DNA of 64,000 bases from Streptomyces oceani (lineage in GTDB: Bacteria; Actinomycetota; Actinomycetes; Streptomycetales; Streptomycetaceae), in contig NZ_LJGU01000133.1 of NCBI RefSeq assembly GCF_001751245.1, positions 9,181 to 73,180 on the forward strand, written 5' to 3'. Shown piece by piece: positions 33,651-44,076 of this stretch. Numbering within the stretch: the stretch's first letter is position 1; each line of letters begins with the position of its first letter. The notes under the pieces were generated by a model. It was given only the letters and a program-made list of their open reading frames with translations. It was not told the origin of the DNA and searched no databases. A program made the translations under genes and the position numbers.

Positions 33651-35249
<1,599 letters not shown>

Positions 35250-35315
35250 GGAACAGGCTCCAAGGCAGGTGAGAGTGACGTACGTACGAAGACCGGGCGT
35301 GAGACGTACGAACGC

Positions 35316-35339
35316 CTAGTGCACGAGGACATGAGCCAT
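35316..35339 (-). promoter_or_regulatory. Possible leader-peptide ORF before the ABC-F gene
   Basis: An ATG at 35339 opens a seven-codon frame (M-A-H-V-L-V-H, then TAG) 67 nt upstream of the ABC-F start. A -10-like TAGACT lies six nt before the ATG, so a transcript starting there would be leaderless for the peptide. Between it and the ABC-F gene are repeated CGTACG blocks able to pair. This is the layout of ribosome-mediated attenuation, but none of it is proven. Confidence 0.35.
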
Positions 35340-35431
35340 GGGCCCAGTCTACCGGCGGCTCACAAGTGCTTTTCGGGCGCCCGGACCACCCTGCGACGTC
35401 CCGCCGGCAGCCACGGCGCCGGACCGGCAGG

Positions 35432-36835
35432 TCACCCGTCGCCGGTGTGCACCTGGAACGCCGCCCGGCGCACCGCCTTGGCGAGTGCCGGGTCCGGGTG
35501 CGCCGCGGCCAGTGCCACCAGCACCTGGACGGTGCGCGGATGCCCGGTCGCGCGTACCTCCTCCAACAGCTCCGGCACGGAGCCCTGCACCGCCGTGCCC
35601 AGGTGGTCGACCAGCAACTGCCCCTCGCCGTGGTCGGTGACCGCGGCTGCCGTGTCCACCCACAGCCAGGTGGCCTCCTCCCGGCTGAGCACCCCGGGGG
35701 CGCCACCGGCCAGCTCCTCCGGGTCCGCGCCGTCCTGTTCGGCCAACCACAGCAGGGCGTACGGACGCAGCACCGGCTCCTCGGCCGCCGCTCGCACCTC
35801 CGTCTCGGCCGGGGCCCCGACGACCCTGAGCGCCTCGAAGGCCAACCCACGGATCAGCGCGTCCTGACCCCGGGCGGCCTCCAGCAGTCCGGACACCGCG
35901 ACTCCGGTGGACCGGGCGGCCAGCCAGGCCCGGTACTCCGCGCGCGCCGGTCCGGGAGTGAGCCGCGCGCAGCCGTGCAGCATGTCACCGGCGGACTGCT
36001 CGATGTTCCCCGCCGGACTCTGCGCGGCCACGCAGATCTGCTCCAGTTTCGTCCAGACCGCCCAGTTGCCCAGCGGAGTGAGCACGGCCGAGCCGCTCTC
36101 CCGCCCCTCGGCCGCAGCGGTGCTCTCAGCGTCGTCCGGGTCCTCGACACCCTCGGGCTCCTCGGGGCCCCGATTCGCACGGCAGCGGGTCAGCGCGCCG
36201 ACGGCCGCCAGCCCGTCGAGACCCCACTCCAGAAGCACGGCGAGCGGGTCCGCGGACTCGTCCAGCCCGGCGTCCCGCTCGCTGCGCAACTCCGTGACGC
36301 GCTGCACCAGCAGGTCCATCAGCGCCGGTACGGTCACGGGCCCGGCCGAGAGCTGGAGCAGCGAGAGCAGCTGCGGCATCGCCACCACCACCTCTCCCAG
36401 GAGCACCGGGTCGGCCGCGTCCGGCGGCGGCGTCGGGCGGGCCAGCGACCACGCGTCGAAGAGCGCCACCCAGCCGCGCAGTACGGCGCTGTCGTCGCGT
36501 TCCCACGCACGCAGTCGCCAACTCGGCCGGGCGACCGCCGGTTCCCCCTGTAGCTCGACCAGCCCGGCGAGCCGCGCCCGGTCCCAGTCCGCCCGCACCT
36601 GCTCGGGGGTACGGCGCAGGTCGGCGGCGGCCCGCTCGAAGGCTTCCGGGGTGGGTACCCCCGAGGCCTTCGAACGGGCCGGCTCCTCCGCCGCCCAGCG
36701 GGCCATGCGTACGGCGTCGTGCAGCACCGCGCGCGCCTGCCGGGCGAGCACGGCGGGAGGTGGGGTGCCTTTCGGAGGTCTGGGCGCGGACGCGCCATGC
36801 GCGGGCCAGGACCGGCCACGGGGGGCCTCGGTCAC
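35432..36835 (-). CDS. Helical-repeat-like protein, function unknown (paralogue of the gene at 53.2 kb)
   Basis: About 467 residues. The start is unclear: GTG 36835 is given; GTG 36910 and 36925 are alternatives and none has a good ribosome site. The protein is mostly helical, rich in Ala, Leu and Glu. The C-terminal third shows alternating helices like HEAT-type repeats (RAEYRAWLAARSTGVAVSGL, LRPYALLWLAEQDG, TWLWVDTAAAV, PRTVQVLVALAAAHPDPALA). The order of segments matches the product of 53203-54702. No signal peptide or membrane helix. Codon use is ordinary. Confidence 0.75.
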   Translation of the reverse strand: MTEAPRGRSWPAHGASAPRPPKGTPPPAVLARQARAVLHDAVRMARWAAEEPARSKASGVPTPEAFERAAADLRRTPEQVRADWDRARLAGLVELQGEPAVARPSWRLRAWERDDSAVLRGWVALFDAWSLARPTPPPDAADPVLLGEVVVAMPQLLSLLQLSAGPVTVPALMDLLVQRVTELRSERDAGLDESADPLAVLLEWGLDGLAAVGALTRCRANRGPEEPEGVEDPDDAESTAAAEGRESGSAVLTPLGNWAVWTKLEQICVAAQSPAGNIEQSAGDMLHGCARLTPGPARAEYRAWLAARSTGVAVSGLLEAARGQDALIRGLAFEALRVVGAPAETEVRAAAEEPVLRPYALLWLAEQDGADPEELAGGAPGVLSREEATWLWVDTAAAVTDHGEGQLLVDHLGTAVQGSVPELLEEVRATGHPRTVQVLVALAAAHPDPALAKAVRRAAFQVHTGDG

Positions 36836-37088
36836 GGTTCGGCGCGCAGCGGCGATCGGCCGGCTGGGGACGAGGCGCAAACGGTTGTCTCGCGGTGTAC
36901 GGGACGTCACAGGAGCAGTCTTCACGGTGTAGCGCGGAAAACCCAAACGGGGGTGGCGCCCGCGCACTTGGCGCCACCGCGCGGACCGCCACGCGGGCCC
37001 GGTGGGCCGCCCGGTACGCGCCGGGTCCGCCCGCCGTACGAAGCCGCGTCGGGCGTGCGTACGGCCGTGGGGCGTACGGTTCGGGACC

Positions 37089-38327
37089 TCAGATGACCGA
37101 GGTCAGGAAGCGGCGGACGGACTCCTCGTAGCCACTCGGGTCGACGTTCCACATGGCGGCGTGCCGGGCCCGGCGGACGGTGTGCAGGGTCACCCGACCG
37201 GGGAACCGCGCGGCGAGCGCTCGCGAGGCGTCCCAGGGGGCGATGGTGTCGTCCGGACCGTGCAGCAGGAGGGTGGGCACCGGCGGGCACGGCGACGGGC
37301 CGGAATCGGTGGCCGCCGACAGCCGCAGTCCACGGCCCTCAGCGGCTCGTTCGGCGAGCGGCAGCAGCATCCGGGGGACGCCCCGGGAGGCGGCCAGCGC
37401 GCGCAGCGTCGCCCGCCGGTCCAGCACCGGGGAGTCGAGTACCAGGCCGCAGAGACGCTCCCGATACACCGACTCGGCGACGGCGCGCAGTGCCATGGTG
37501 GCCCCGGTGGACCAGCCGTACAGCACGATGCGCGCGGCGTCGTGCCGTGTCGCGTAGCGCAGTGCCGCGTCCACGTCCGGCCACTCGGTCGCGCCCAGGT
37601 GCCCGACACCGTGCTCCGGACGGGGCGCTCCCGGATCCCCGCGATAACCCAGCGAGAGCACCGGGAGCCGCAGCCGCCGCAGCAGCGGCAGCACGGTCAA
37701 CGCCTGTTCCCGGGTGCCGCCCAGCCCGTGTACGGCGATCACCCAGGTGCTCCGGCCGCCCGGTACGAACCAGGCCGGCAGCGAGCCGTCCGGGCCGGGC
37801 ACGTCCACCTCGGTGTAGTCCGCGCCGAGGGCGTCCCGGGGACTCCCCGTGCGTACCAGCGGGGTGAGTCGGACTCGCGCACCAGTGCTGAAGGCGCCGT
37901 CCGGGAGATGGTCCAGCCGACGTACGAGGGTGTCCGGGCTCCCGCTCGGATCGTCCAGCACCGGACCGACGGCGGCATGGCGCCCGTCCCGTCCGGCGAG
38001 TCCGTAGTGGCCGGGAAGCTCAGCGGCGAGCGAACGGGTCAGCACGATCCGGCCGGGTGTCGCGGGGGACGTGCGGACGGGGTCGTCCGTACGCCCGTGC
38101 GCCACCGGCCCCCCTCGTCCGCCGGGGGTCTCGGGCTCCGTCGGCGCCGTACAGGCGTGCACGGTCAGCCAGGACGCGGTGAAGCCGGCGGGAACGGGGG
38201 TACGGGCGGGACGGGCGCGGGCGGGCTTCAGGGCGAGGTCAGCGGCGTGCCGTCCGGCCCACAGGGCGACCGCTCCGGCACCCAATACGGTGGTGGCGGT
38301 CAGTGCCGCCGTGGTCTGCGGGCGCAT
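37089..38327 (-). CDS. Alpha/beta hydrolase with N-terminal membrane segment
   Basis: 412 residues from ATG at 38327. A hydrophobic N-terminus (about 5-25) could be a signal anchor. The hydrolase core (about 170-410) has the oxyanion segment VIAVHGLGGTREQ. The nucleophile Ser is in YGWSTGATMAL, the acid Asp in LLHGPDDTIAPW and the catalytic His in RRARHAAMWN. The specificity is unknown; the relatives are prolyl-oligopeptidase-like esterases. Divergent from the Pit phosphate transporter. Confidence 0.85.
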   Translation of the reverse strand: MRPQTTAALTATTVLGAGAVALWAGRHAADLALKPARARPARTPVPAGFTASWLTVHACTAPTEPETPGGRGGPVAHGRTDDPVRTSPATPGRIVLTRSLAAELPGHYGLAGRDGRHAAVGPVLDDPSGSPDTLVRRLDHLPDGAFSTGARVRLTPLVRTGSPRDALGADYTEVDVPGPDGSLPAWFVPGGRSTWVIAVHGLGGTREQALTVLPLLRRLRLPVLSLGYRGDPGAPRPEHGVGHLGATEWPDVDAALRYATRHDAARIVLYGWSTGATMALRAVAESVYRERLCGLVLDSPVLDRRATLRALAASRGVPRMLLPLAERAAEGRGLRLSAATDSGPSPCPPVPTLLLHGPDDTIAPWDASRALAARFPGRVTLHTVRRARHAAMWNVDPSGYEESVRRFLTSVI

Positions 38328-38619
38328 CCCGGCCAGTTTCCGCACCCCGGGGTGGTACGGCCACCGCTGGGCGGTGCCCGGGTGAACGGGCGTACCGTCC
38401 GGGACTCGTGGGCCCTCCGCGTCCTCTCGTCCACGGTCGTGGTCAACCGACCCAGTGCGGCCGGCCGTTCCCTTCCGGTGCGCACCCCTGCCTTGCCCCG
38501 CGCGCCCCTTGGCACCCCCGGCCGCATGCCGCACGGCCTCCCCCGGGGCGCGCTTCCACACCCGGCCGGAGACCCGCATACGGAAGGCGGCGCAGAGCGA
38601 CACCCGGACGCCCGTCTCA

Positions 38620-38641
38620 GTTCATCTCCCGTTCACTCGCG
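38620..38641 (+). promoter_or_regulatory. PHO-box-like direct repeat upstream of the phosphate transporter
   Basis: Two adjacent 11-nt units, GTTCATCTCCC and GTTCACTCGCG, fit the PhoP direct-repeat consensus of Streptomyces (GTTCAYYYRGG-like). A third GTTCA block lies at 38650, not in register. The box sits 51 nt upstream of the transporter start codon. Confidence 0.6.
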
Positions 38642-38691
38642 ATCTTTACGTTCAGCGAGTCATTTTCCTTCGAACTGATTGCCTGGGTGGA

Positions 38692-40167
38692 ATGGAACAC
38701 ATCACGCTTCTCATCGGGATCGTGATCGTCACGGCCTTGGTGTTCGACTTTACGAACGGCTTCCACGACACGGCCAACGCCATGGCCACCACCATCTCCA
38801 CCGGGGCGATGAAGCCCAAGGCCGCGGTGGCGATGTCGGCGGTCCTGAACCTCGTCGGGGCGTTCGTCTCCGTCGAGGTCGCCAAGACCATCTCTTCCGG
38901 ACTCATCGACGAAGGCTCCGGCATCAAACCCGAAGTGATCTTCGCCGCGTTGGTCGGCGCGATCCTCTGGAACATGCTGACCTGGCTGGCCGGTCTCCCC
39001 TCCAGTTCGTCACACGCCCTGATGGGCGGTCTGCTCGGCGCGACAGTCGCCTCCGTCGGTTTCGGCGCGGTGAACGGCGACGTCGTCGTGATGAAGGTCC
39101 TGATCCCGGCACTCGCCGCGCCGCTGGTCGCCGGACTGGCGGCGCTTTTCGCTACCCGACTGTCGTACCGCCTGACCCGCGACACCGACGAGCGGCAGAC
39201 CGCACAGGGCTACCGGTGGGGGCAGATCACCTCCGCGGCCCTGGTCTCCCTCGCGCACGGCACCAACGACGCGCAGAAGACCATGGGCGTCATCACGCTG
39301 GCCCTGATCTCCGGCGGCGCGCTGGGGGCGGACGCCGATCCGCCGTTGTGGGTCATCGCCTCCGCCGGCCTGGCGATCGCGCTCGGCACCTACCTCGGCG
39401 GCTGGCGGATCATCCGCACCATGGGCAAGGGCATCACGGACATCCAGCCGCCGCAGGGCTTCGCCGCCCAGACGAGCGCGGCGACCACCATCCTGGCCTC
39501 CTCCCACATCGGCTTCTCGCTCTCCACCACGCATGTCTGCTCGGGTGCCGTCATGGGTGCCGGCGTAGGGCGCAAGGGGGGCGTCGTGCGGTGGTCGACC
39601 GCCGGACGGATGATCGTCGGCTGGGGCCTGACGGTGCCGGCTGCGGGACTGGTCGCGGCCGTGTCCGCGCTGGTCGCCGAGCAGGGCAATCTGGGTGTCA
39701 CGGCGATCGCGGTGTTCCTGGTGGCGAGCAGCGGCGGCATCTGGCTCGCCTCGCGCCGCCAGCCCGTGGACCACACCAACGTCAACGACATGCCGGAAGC
39801 GGAGACCGGCAGCACCTCCGGCGCCGACCCGGACGAGCAGGCCCCCGGCGTGGTCACCGCGGCCGTGCAGGCGGTCTCCCCACCCCCGGCCGCTGGCCCG
39901 CGGGGCGGGGACGGCGAAGGCCTTCCGGAGGCCGAGGCGGACGCCGCCGCGGTGACCGCCGAACCAGCGGAGGGCGGCGACATCAGCGCGGAGCCGGCCA
40001 CCGCTGCGGCGACCGGTCACACGGCGTCGGAGCCGACCGAGACCGAACAGGCCGACCCCGACGCCACGGCGTTGCGCGACAGCGTTCCACGCCAGTACAA
40101 CTCGGTGGGCGCGGCTTCCCGCTCGTCCGCCGGTTCCAGCACCTCAACCGCGTCCAGCGTCTCCTGA
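38692..40167 (+). CDS. Low-affinity inorganic phosphate transporter, Pit family
   Basis: 491 residues from ATG at 38692. PiT signatures are FDFTNGFHDTANAMATTIST at the N-terminus and SLAHGTNDAQKTMGVI in the second repeat, with about 9-10 membrane helices up to residue 355. An acidic, Ala/Pro-rich cytoplasmic tail of about 130 residues follows and is unlike most Pit proteins. In Streptomyces, pitH2 (same N-terminus) is a phosphate-regulated member with a divergent hydrolase neighbour. A PHO-box-like repeat upstream fits control by PhoP. The 70-residue membrane protein downstream follows after 13 nt. Confidence 0.93.
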   Translation: MEHITLLIGIVIVTALVFDFTNGFHDTANAMATTISTGAMKPKAAVAMSAVLNLVGAFVSVEVAKTISSGLIDEGSGIKPEVIFAALVGAILWNMLTWLAGLPSSSSHALMGGLLGATVASVGFGAVNGDVVVMKVLIPALAAPLVAGLAALFATRLSYRLTRDTDERQTAQGYRWGQITSAALVSLAHGTNDAQKTMGVITLALISGGALGADADPPLWVIASAGLAIALGTYLGGWRIIRTMGKGITDIQPPQGFAAQTSAATTILASSHIGFSLSTTHVCSGAVMGAGVGRKGGVVRWSTAGRMIVGWGLTVPAAGLVAAVSALVAEQGNLGVTAIAVFLVASSGGIWLASRRQPVDHTNVNDMPEAETGSTSGADPDEQAPGVVTAAVQAVSPPPAAGPRGGDGEGLPEAEADAAAVTAEPAEGGDISAEPATAAATGHTASEPTETEQADPDATALRDSVPRQYNSVGAASRSSAGSSTSTASSVS

Positions 40168-40180
40168 AGGGCACACGGTT

Positions 40181-40393
40181 ATGGACATCGACTGGGCCGC
40201 TCTCGGCGAGGTCTTCGGCGTCAGCCTGGTGGCGACCGTCGCCCTCGTGGGCGTCTTCACCCTCGGCATCATCGGCGCCGGCCGCAAGCCGTCGAGCGGC
40301 GGCACGCCCGTGCTGGCACGCACCGGCGCGTACGCCTGCTTCGGCGTGTGCGGTCTGGCGGTGATCTACGGCATCTATCTGATCGCCGCGTAG
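40181..40393 (+). CDS. Small membrane protein downstream of pit
   Basis: 70 residues with two membrane helices (about 11-32 and 46-68: VSLVATVALVGVFTLGIIGA and ACFGVCGLAVIYGIYLIAA). GAAGGG lies nine nt before its ATG. It starts 13 nt after the pit stop codon, so the two are an operon, and it may assist the carrier. No family name is recognised. A hairpin follows. Confidence 0.8.
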   Translation: MDIDWAALGEVFGVSLVATVALVGVFTLGIIGAGRKPSSGGTPVLARTGAYACFGVCGLAVIYGIYLIAA

Positions 40394-40404
40394 TTCCCCG
40401 GCTC

Positions 40405-40463
40405 CGTCAACCGAACCCGACAGCCCCCTCCCTCGCAGGTCACGGCGCCGGGCTCGGTTGACG
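40405..40463 (+). terminator. Terminator of the pit operon
   Basis: CGTCAACCGAACCC at 40405-40418 pairs with GGGCTCGGTTGACG at 40450-40463, 14 bp with one mismatch, around a 31-nt loop. It starts 11 nt after the stop of the small membrane protein gene. Confidence 0.55.
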
Positions 40464-40598
40464 AGGGCACCCGGCCATGGTGGACTGCCGCCGGCGGCGC
40501 CGGCCCTCGGGGCCGACCGGCGGTCACACGAGAACCCCTCGTTCCCCCAGCCCCGAACCCCCGAGAACAGGGCCGTTCGCCCTGGGTAAGGACGCACC

Positions 40599-41654
40599 AT
40601 GCCCGGCCAGTCGACCTCACGTGGCGGCTCCTGGGCGTACGGCACTGCGCTGGGCTATCTCACCGACCTGCTGCTGGGCGACCCACGCCGGGGACACCCC
40701 GTCGCGGCCTTCGGGCGTGGCGCGGCGACGCTCGAGCGTCTTCTCTGGCGGGACCGGCGCGCGGCCGGAGCCGTACACACCGCGCTGTGCGTGGGTGGCG
40801 CCACGACGGCCGTGGTGGCGCTCGGCCACGCGGTGGCACGGGCCTCTCCCGCCGCACAGCGGTTGAACCGGACGGTGCTCACGGGCACAGCCAGCTGGGC
40901 GGTGCTCGGGGGCAGTTCGCTGGCTCGGGAGGCGACCGGTGTGGGCGCCGCGCTGGAAGCCGGTGACCTGGAGGAGGCTCGGGCCCTGCTGCCCCGGCTC
41001 TGTGGCCGGGACCCGCGTGCCCTGGACGGCGAGGAGATCGCACGCGCCACCGTCGAGTCGCTCGCGGAGAACACCTCCGACGCCGTGGTCGGCGCCCTGG
41101 TCTGGGGCGCGTTGGCGGGCACGCCGGGGCTGGTCGCCTTCCGGGCGGTGAACACGCTGGACGCGATGGTCGGTCACCGCTCCGACAGGTACGCCCGGTT
41201 CGGCTGGAGCGCAGCCCGGCTGGACGACGCGATGGGCTGGCCCGGCGCGCGTCTCACCGCCCTGCTCGCCACCGTCGCCGGGCCGGACCGAGAGGGCGCG
41301 CTCCGGTCCTGGCGCGCGGACGGGCGAGCCCACCCCAGCCCCAACGCCGGTCCGGTGGAAGCGGCGTTCGCGGGAGCGCTGGGACTGCGCCTGGGCGGCA
41401 CGCTGTCCTACGGCGGCCGGGTGGAGCACCGTCCGCCGCTCAACGCGCACGGCCGCACGCCCCAGGCCGGCGACATCGCGCGGGCGGCCCGACTGTCCCG
41501 CCGGGTCGGCGCGTTGGCGCTGCTCGGCACCGTGGCCGGCGGCCTGGTCGGCCGGCTGGCCGGCCGCGCCGTACGAGCGACACTGGCCGGTGGTGGCTCC
41601 GGCGTCCGTCGGCGCGCCGGCCACGCCACGCCGAGCGCGCGGCTGGCGTACTGA
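40599..41654 (+). CDS. Adenosylcobinamide-phosphate synthase CobD/CbiB
   Basis: 351-residue membrane protein of late cobalamin synthesis. It joins aminopropanol phosphate to adenosylcobyric acid. Motifs are GYLTDLLLGDPRRGHPVAAFG, RATVESLAENTSDAVVGALVWG, NTLDAMVGHRSDRYARFGW and SPNAGPVEAAFAGALGLRLGG. About four to five membrane helices are expected. No cobalamin riboswitch is recognisable in the 205 nt upstream, and no other cob gene is near. The C-terminal 40 residues (Arg/Gly-rich) go beyond the usual end of the family. Confidence 0.92.
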   Translation: MPGQSTSRGGSWAYGTALGYLTDLLLGDPRRGHPVAAFGRGAATLERLLWRDRRAAGAVHTALCVGGATTAVVALGHAVARASPAAQRLNRTVLTGTASWAVLGGSSLAREATGVGAALEAGDLEEARALLPRLCGRDPRALDGEEIARATVESLAENTSDAVVGALVWGALAGTPGLVAFRAVNTLDAMVGHRSDRYARFGWSAARLDDAMGWPGARLTALLATVAGPDREGALRSWRADGRAHPSPNAGPVEAAFAGALGLRLGGTLSYGGRVEHRPPLNAHGRTPQAGDIARAARLSRRVGALALLGTVAGGLVGRLAGRAVRATLAGGGSGVRRRAGHATPSARLAY

Positions 41655-41658
41655 CCCC

Positions 41659-41674
41659 GCGTACGGTCGTACGC
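41659..41674. terminator. Short hairpin after cobD
   Basis: GCGTACG, GT, CGTACGC: a 7-bp stem just after the cobD stop, between convergent genes. Weak evidence for a terminator; similar GTACG-rich words are frequent in this genome. Confidence 0.35.
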
Positions 41675-41837
41675 CCGTCAGTACGCCAAACGCGGCCCGT
41701 ACGTCGACGGCGGTGCCGTCTCACGCGCCTCGCTCACCACGGACCGGGACCGCGCACGTCCCGTACGCCACGGCCATGCCCCGTCCCGTCATGGCAGGCC
41801 ATGACAGCCATGAAACGTCACGTCTGGTCGGGTCTGG

Positions 41838-42932
41838 TCAGCGCAGGACGCGGCCACGCAGCACGACGTGTCGCGGCGCCGCGAGGGCGCGTACGTCCAC
41901 TCGCGGGTCCGTGTCGTAGACCACCAGGTCCGCCGGCGCGCCTTCGGCGAGCCCGGGCCGTCCCAGCCATCGACGGGCCTGCCAGGCGGTGGCGGACAAC
42001 GCGTCCGGCGCGGGGATGCCGGCGTGCACCAGCTCGGCCACCTCCTGGGCTATCAGGCCGTGCGGGAGTGAACCGCCGGCGTCGGTGCCCACGAAGACCG
42101 GGATGCCCGCTTCGTAGGCGGCGCGCACGGTGTCGTACCGCCGGGCGTGCAGCCGGCGCATGTGCGCCGACCAGTCCGGGTACTTGGCCTCGCCGCCGGC
42201 GGCGAGGTCCGGGAAGGTGCCGATGTTGACGAGCGTCGGCACGATGGCCACTCCGCGCTCCGCGAACAGCGGGATGGTCTCCTCGGTCAGCCCGGTGGCG
42301 TGCTCGACACAGTCGATGCCGGCTTCGACGAGGTCCCGCAGCGAACTCTCGGCGAAGCAGTGCGCCGTCACCCGGGCCCCTTCCGCGTGGGCGGCCTGGA
42401 TCGCCTCCTCCACCGCCCAGCGCGGCCAGCAGGGCGTGAGGTCGCCCTCGGCACGATCGATCCAGTCCCCGACGATCTTCACCCAACCGTCTCCGCGTCG
42501 CGCCTCCTGGCGGACGTACGCGGCCAGGTCACCCGGCTCGATCTCGTGCGCGTAGTTCCGGATGTACCGACGGGTACGGGCGATGTGCCGGCCGGCCCGG
42601 ATGATCCGGGGCAGATCCTCCCGGTCGTCGATCCAGCGGGTGTCCGCCGGAGAACCGGCGTCCCGCAGCAGCAGCGCCCCGGCTTCCCGGTCCGACAGTG
42701 CCTGCTTCTCGGTGGTGGAGTCGTCCACGGCGCCGTGCGCGTCCAGACCGACGTGGCAGTGCGCGTCGACCAGGCCGGGCAGCACCCAGCCGGTGAGTTG
42801 GACCGGGTCGAGTCGCGGGCCGGCGGGGCGTTCGTAGGTGAGACGGCCGTCCACCACCCACAGCTCGTCCCGTACGTCCTCGGGACCGACCAGCACGCGC
42901 CCCTTGATGTGGAGAATTCCGCCGTCGCTCAT
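41838..42932 (-). CDS. Amidohydrolase family protein (imidazolonepropionase-like)
   Basis: 364 residues from ATG at 42932. The metal-dependent hydrolase fold shows the first His pair in GLVDAHCHVGLD. Later ligands are probably His in VTAHCFAE and EHATGL and Asp in VFVGTDAGGSLPHG. C-terminal ADLVVYDTDPRVDVRALA closes the small beta domain. Substrates in this group include cyclic amides and N-acyl compounds; the exact one is unknown. The start lacks a ribosome site, and a TACAGT hexamer eight nt upstream could give a leaderless message. Divergent from the ect operon. Confidence 0.87.
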   Translation of the reverse strand: MSDGGILHIKGRVLVGPEDVRDELWVVDGRLTYERPAGPRLDPVQLTGWVLPGLVDAHCHVGLDAHGAVDDSTTEKQALSDREAGALLLRDAGSPADTRWIDDREDLPRIIRAGRHIARTRRYIRNYAHEIEPGDLAAYVRQEARRGDGWVKIVGDWIDRAEGDLTPCWPRWAVEEAIQAAHAEGARVTAHCFAESSLRDLVEAGIDCVEHATGLTEETIPLFAERGVAIVPTLVNIGTFPDLAAGGEAKYPDWSAHMRRLHARRYDTVRAAYEAGIPVFVGTDAGGSLPHGLIAQEVAELVHAGIPAPDALSATAWQARRWLGRPGLAEGAPADLVVYDTDPRVDVRALAAPRHVVLRGRVLR

Positions 42933-43395
42933 GGCCGAACTGTACGGGCAGGGCCCGGCCGTGCGGCCAGTGGCCTGGAGCGACGAACACCCGTGGGAGC
43001 TCTCCTGGAGATGCCGCTTGGAGGTGGCCCGCGGGCGTGATTCCCTGGGAATTCGCGCCACAGCCACCGCCGGGAGACCCCAAGATTCACTCGGGATGCA
43101 TTCGGGGAAGGCGATCGCGTAAGCTTGACGTCATTCTTCTTCCCGCTTTCTCGGCGCTCAAACGCCAAGATTCCGCTACGCTGAAGCAACGCTGCCGAAT
43201 CGGCGACATCAGTCGTTATGCCAATGTGACGGACTCCACAGGGCGCCCGTTTCGCCCCACTAAATCCGCATACGACCAGCGAAAACCTCGGCCCTACGCC
43301 GCAGCCGACAGCCTCGCGCGATAACACAGGACATGCTTTCTGGTAACCCGTGCCAGCGATGCGATTTCAGTTTGTCCTCGGTAAATTTGGTCCCC
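42933..43395. other. Divergent promoter region of the ectABCD operon
   Basis: 463 nt with no supported gene; markedly poorer in GC from about 43120 to 43390 than the surroundings. It must contain the promoter(s) for ectA and the divergent amidohydrolase. A TTGACG hexamer at 43125-43130 could be a -35 box, but no well-spaced -10 box is convincing. The region just before ectA has only a weak ribosome site (TTTGGT). Confidence 0.5.
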
Positions 43396-43977
43396 ATGAC
43401 CGCCGCACAAGCAGAACATGCACGTGCCCCTAGCGACTTCCTGGAAATGCCGGAGGGACTGAAGCTCGACGTACCACGTCTGGAAGACGGAGCCGCCATG
43501 TGGCGCATCGCCCGTGACTCCAGGACGCTCGACCTCAACTCCTCCTACAGCTACCTCCTGTGGTGCCGCGACTTCGCCGACACGTCGGTCGTGGCCCGTG
43601 ACGCGGACGGCGGACCGGTCGGTTTCATCACCGGCTACCTCCGTCCCCGGCACCCGCGGACCCTGCTCGTCTGGCAGGTGGCCGTGGACGAGGCGCAGCG
43701 GGGACGCGGGCTCGCAGCGGCGATGCTCGACGGCCTCAGCGCCCGCGCCGCCGAGGAGCACGGCGCCCAGTCCCTCGAGACCACGGTGACACCGGACAAC
43801 ACCCCCTCCAACCGCCTCTTCACCTCCTACGCCGAACGGCACGGCGCCGCGTTGGAGCACGAGGCGCTGTTCGACCGCGAGGTGTTCCCGGAGGCCGGCC
43901 ACGAGCCGGAGATGCTGTACCGGATAGGCCCGGTCCCCGCCCTCGTGGCCCTGCGCCCCGGCGCCGACCGGCGCTGA
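43396..43977 (+). CDS. L-2,4-diaminobutyrate acetyltransferase EctA
   Basis: Acetylates diaminobutyrate to N-gamma-acetyl-diaminobutyrate, the second step of ectoine synthesis. 193 residues of GNAT fold. Acetyl-CoA binding segment VWQVAVDEAQRGRGLAAAML is intact, as is LETTVTPDNTPSNRLFTSYA, the EctA signature. The ATG at 43396 is the first residue of family similarity. First gene of ectABCD, followed after 99 nt by ectB. Confidence 0.96.
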   Translation: MTAAQAEHARAPSDFLEMPEGLKLDVPRLEDGAAMWRIARDSRTLDLNSSYSYLLWCRDFADTSVVARDADGGPVGFITGYLRPRHPRTLLVWQVAVDEAQRGRGLAAAMLDGLSARAAEEHGAQSLETTVTPDNTPSNRLFTSYAERHGAALEHEALFDREVFPEAGHEPEMLYRIGPVPALVALRPGADRR

Positions 43978-44076
43978 CGCGGGCAGCCGAGAGCGGCCCC
44001 CGGGCGAGCGCGTACGCCGGTGCCCGCACCAGAGAACCCAACAGACTTCCCACGTGACCCACCCCAGGAGCATGCT

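Noticed and set aside
40394..40598. Cobalamin riboswitch upstream of cobD
   Set aside because: I looked for a B12 box and the paired helices and found only the hairpin that fits a terminator of the pit operon.
41655..41790. GTACG-rich repeats after cobD as a repeat array
   Set aside because: GTACG and CGTACG words are scattered all over the window and are a general compositional habit, not a defined element.
43125..43180. Defined sigma-factor promoter for ectA
   Set aside because: TTGACG is present, but no -10 hexamer sits at a convincing distance, so no promoter class can be named.
43068..43324. Short plus-strand frame before ectA (43037-43324) as a gene
   Set aside because: No ribosome site, no similarity features and atypical codon use; it lies in the AT-richer promoter region.
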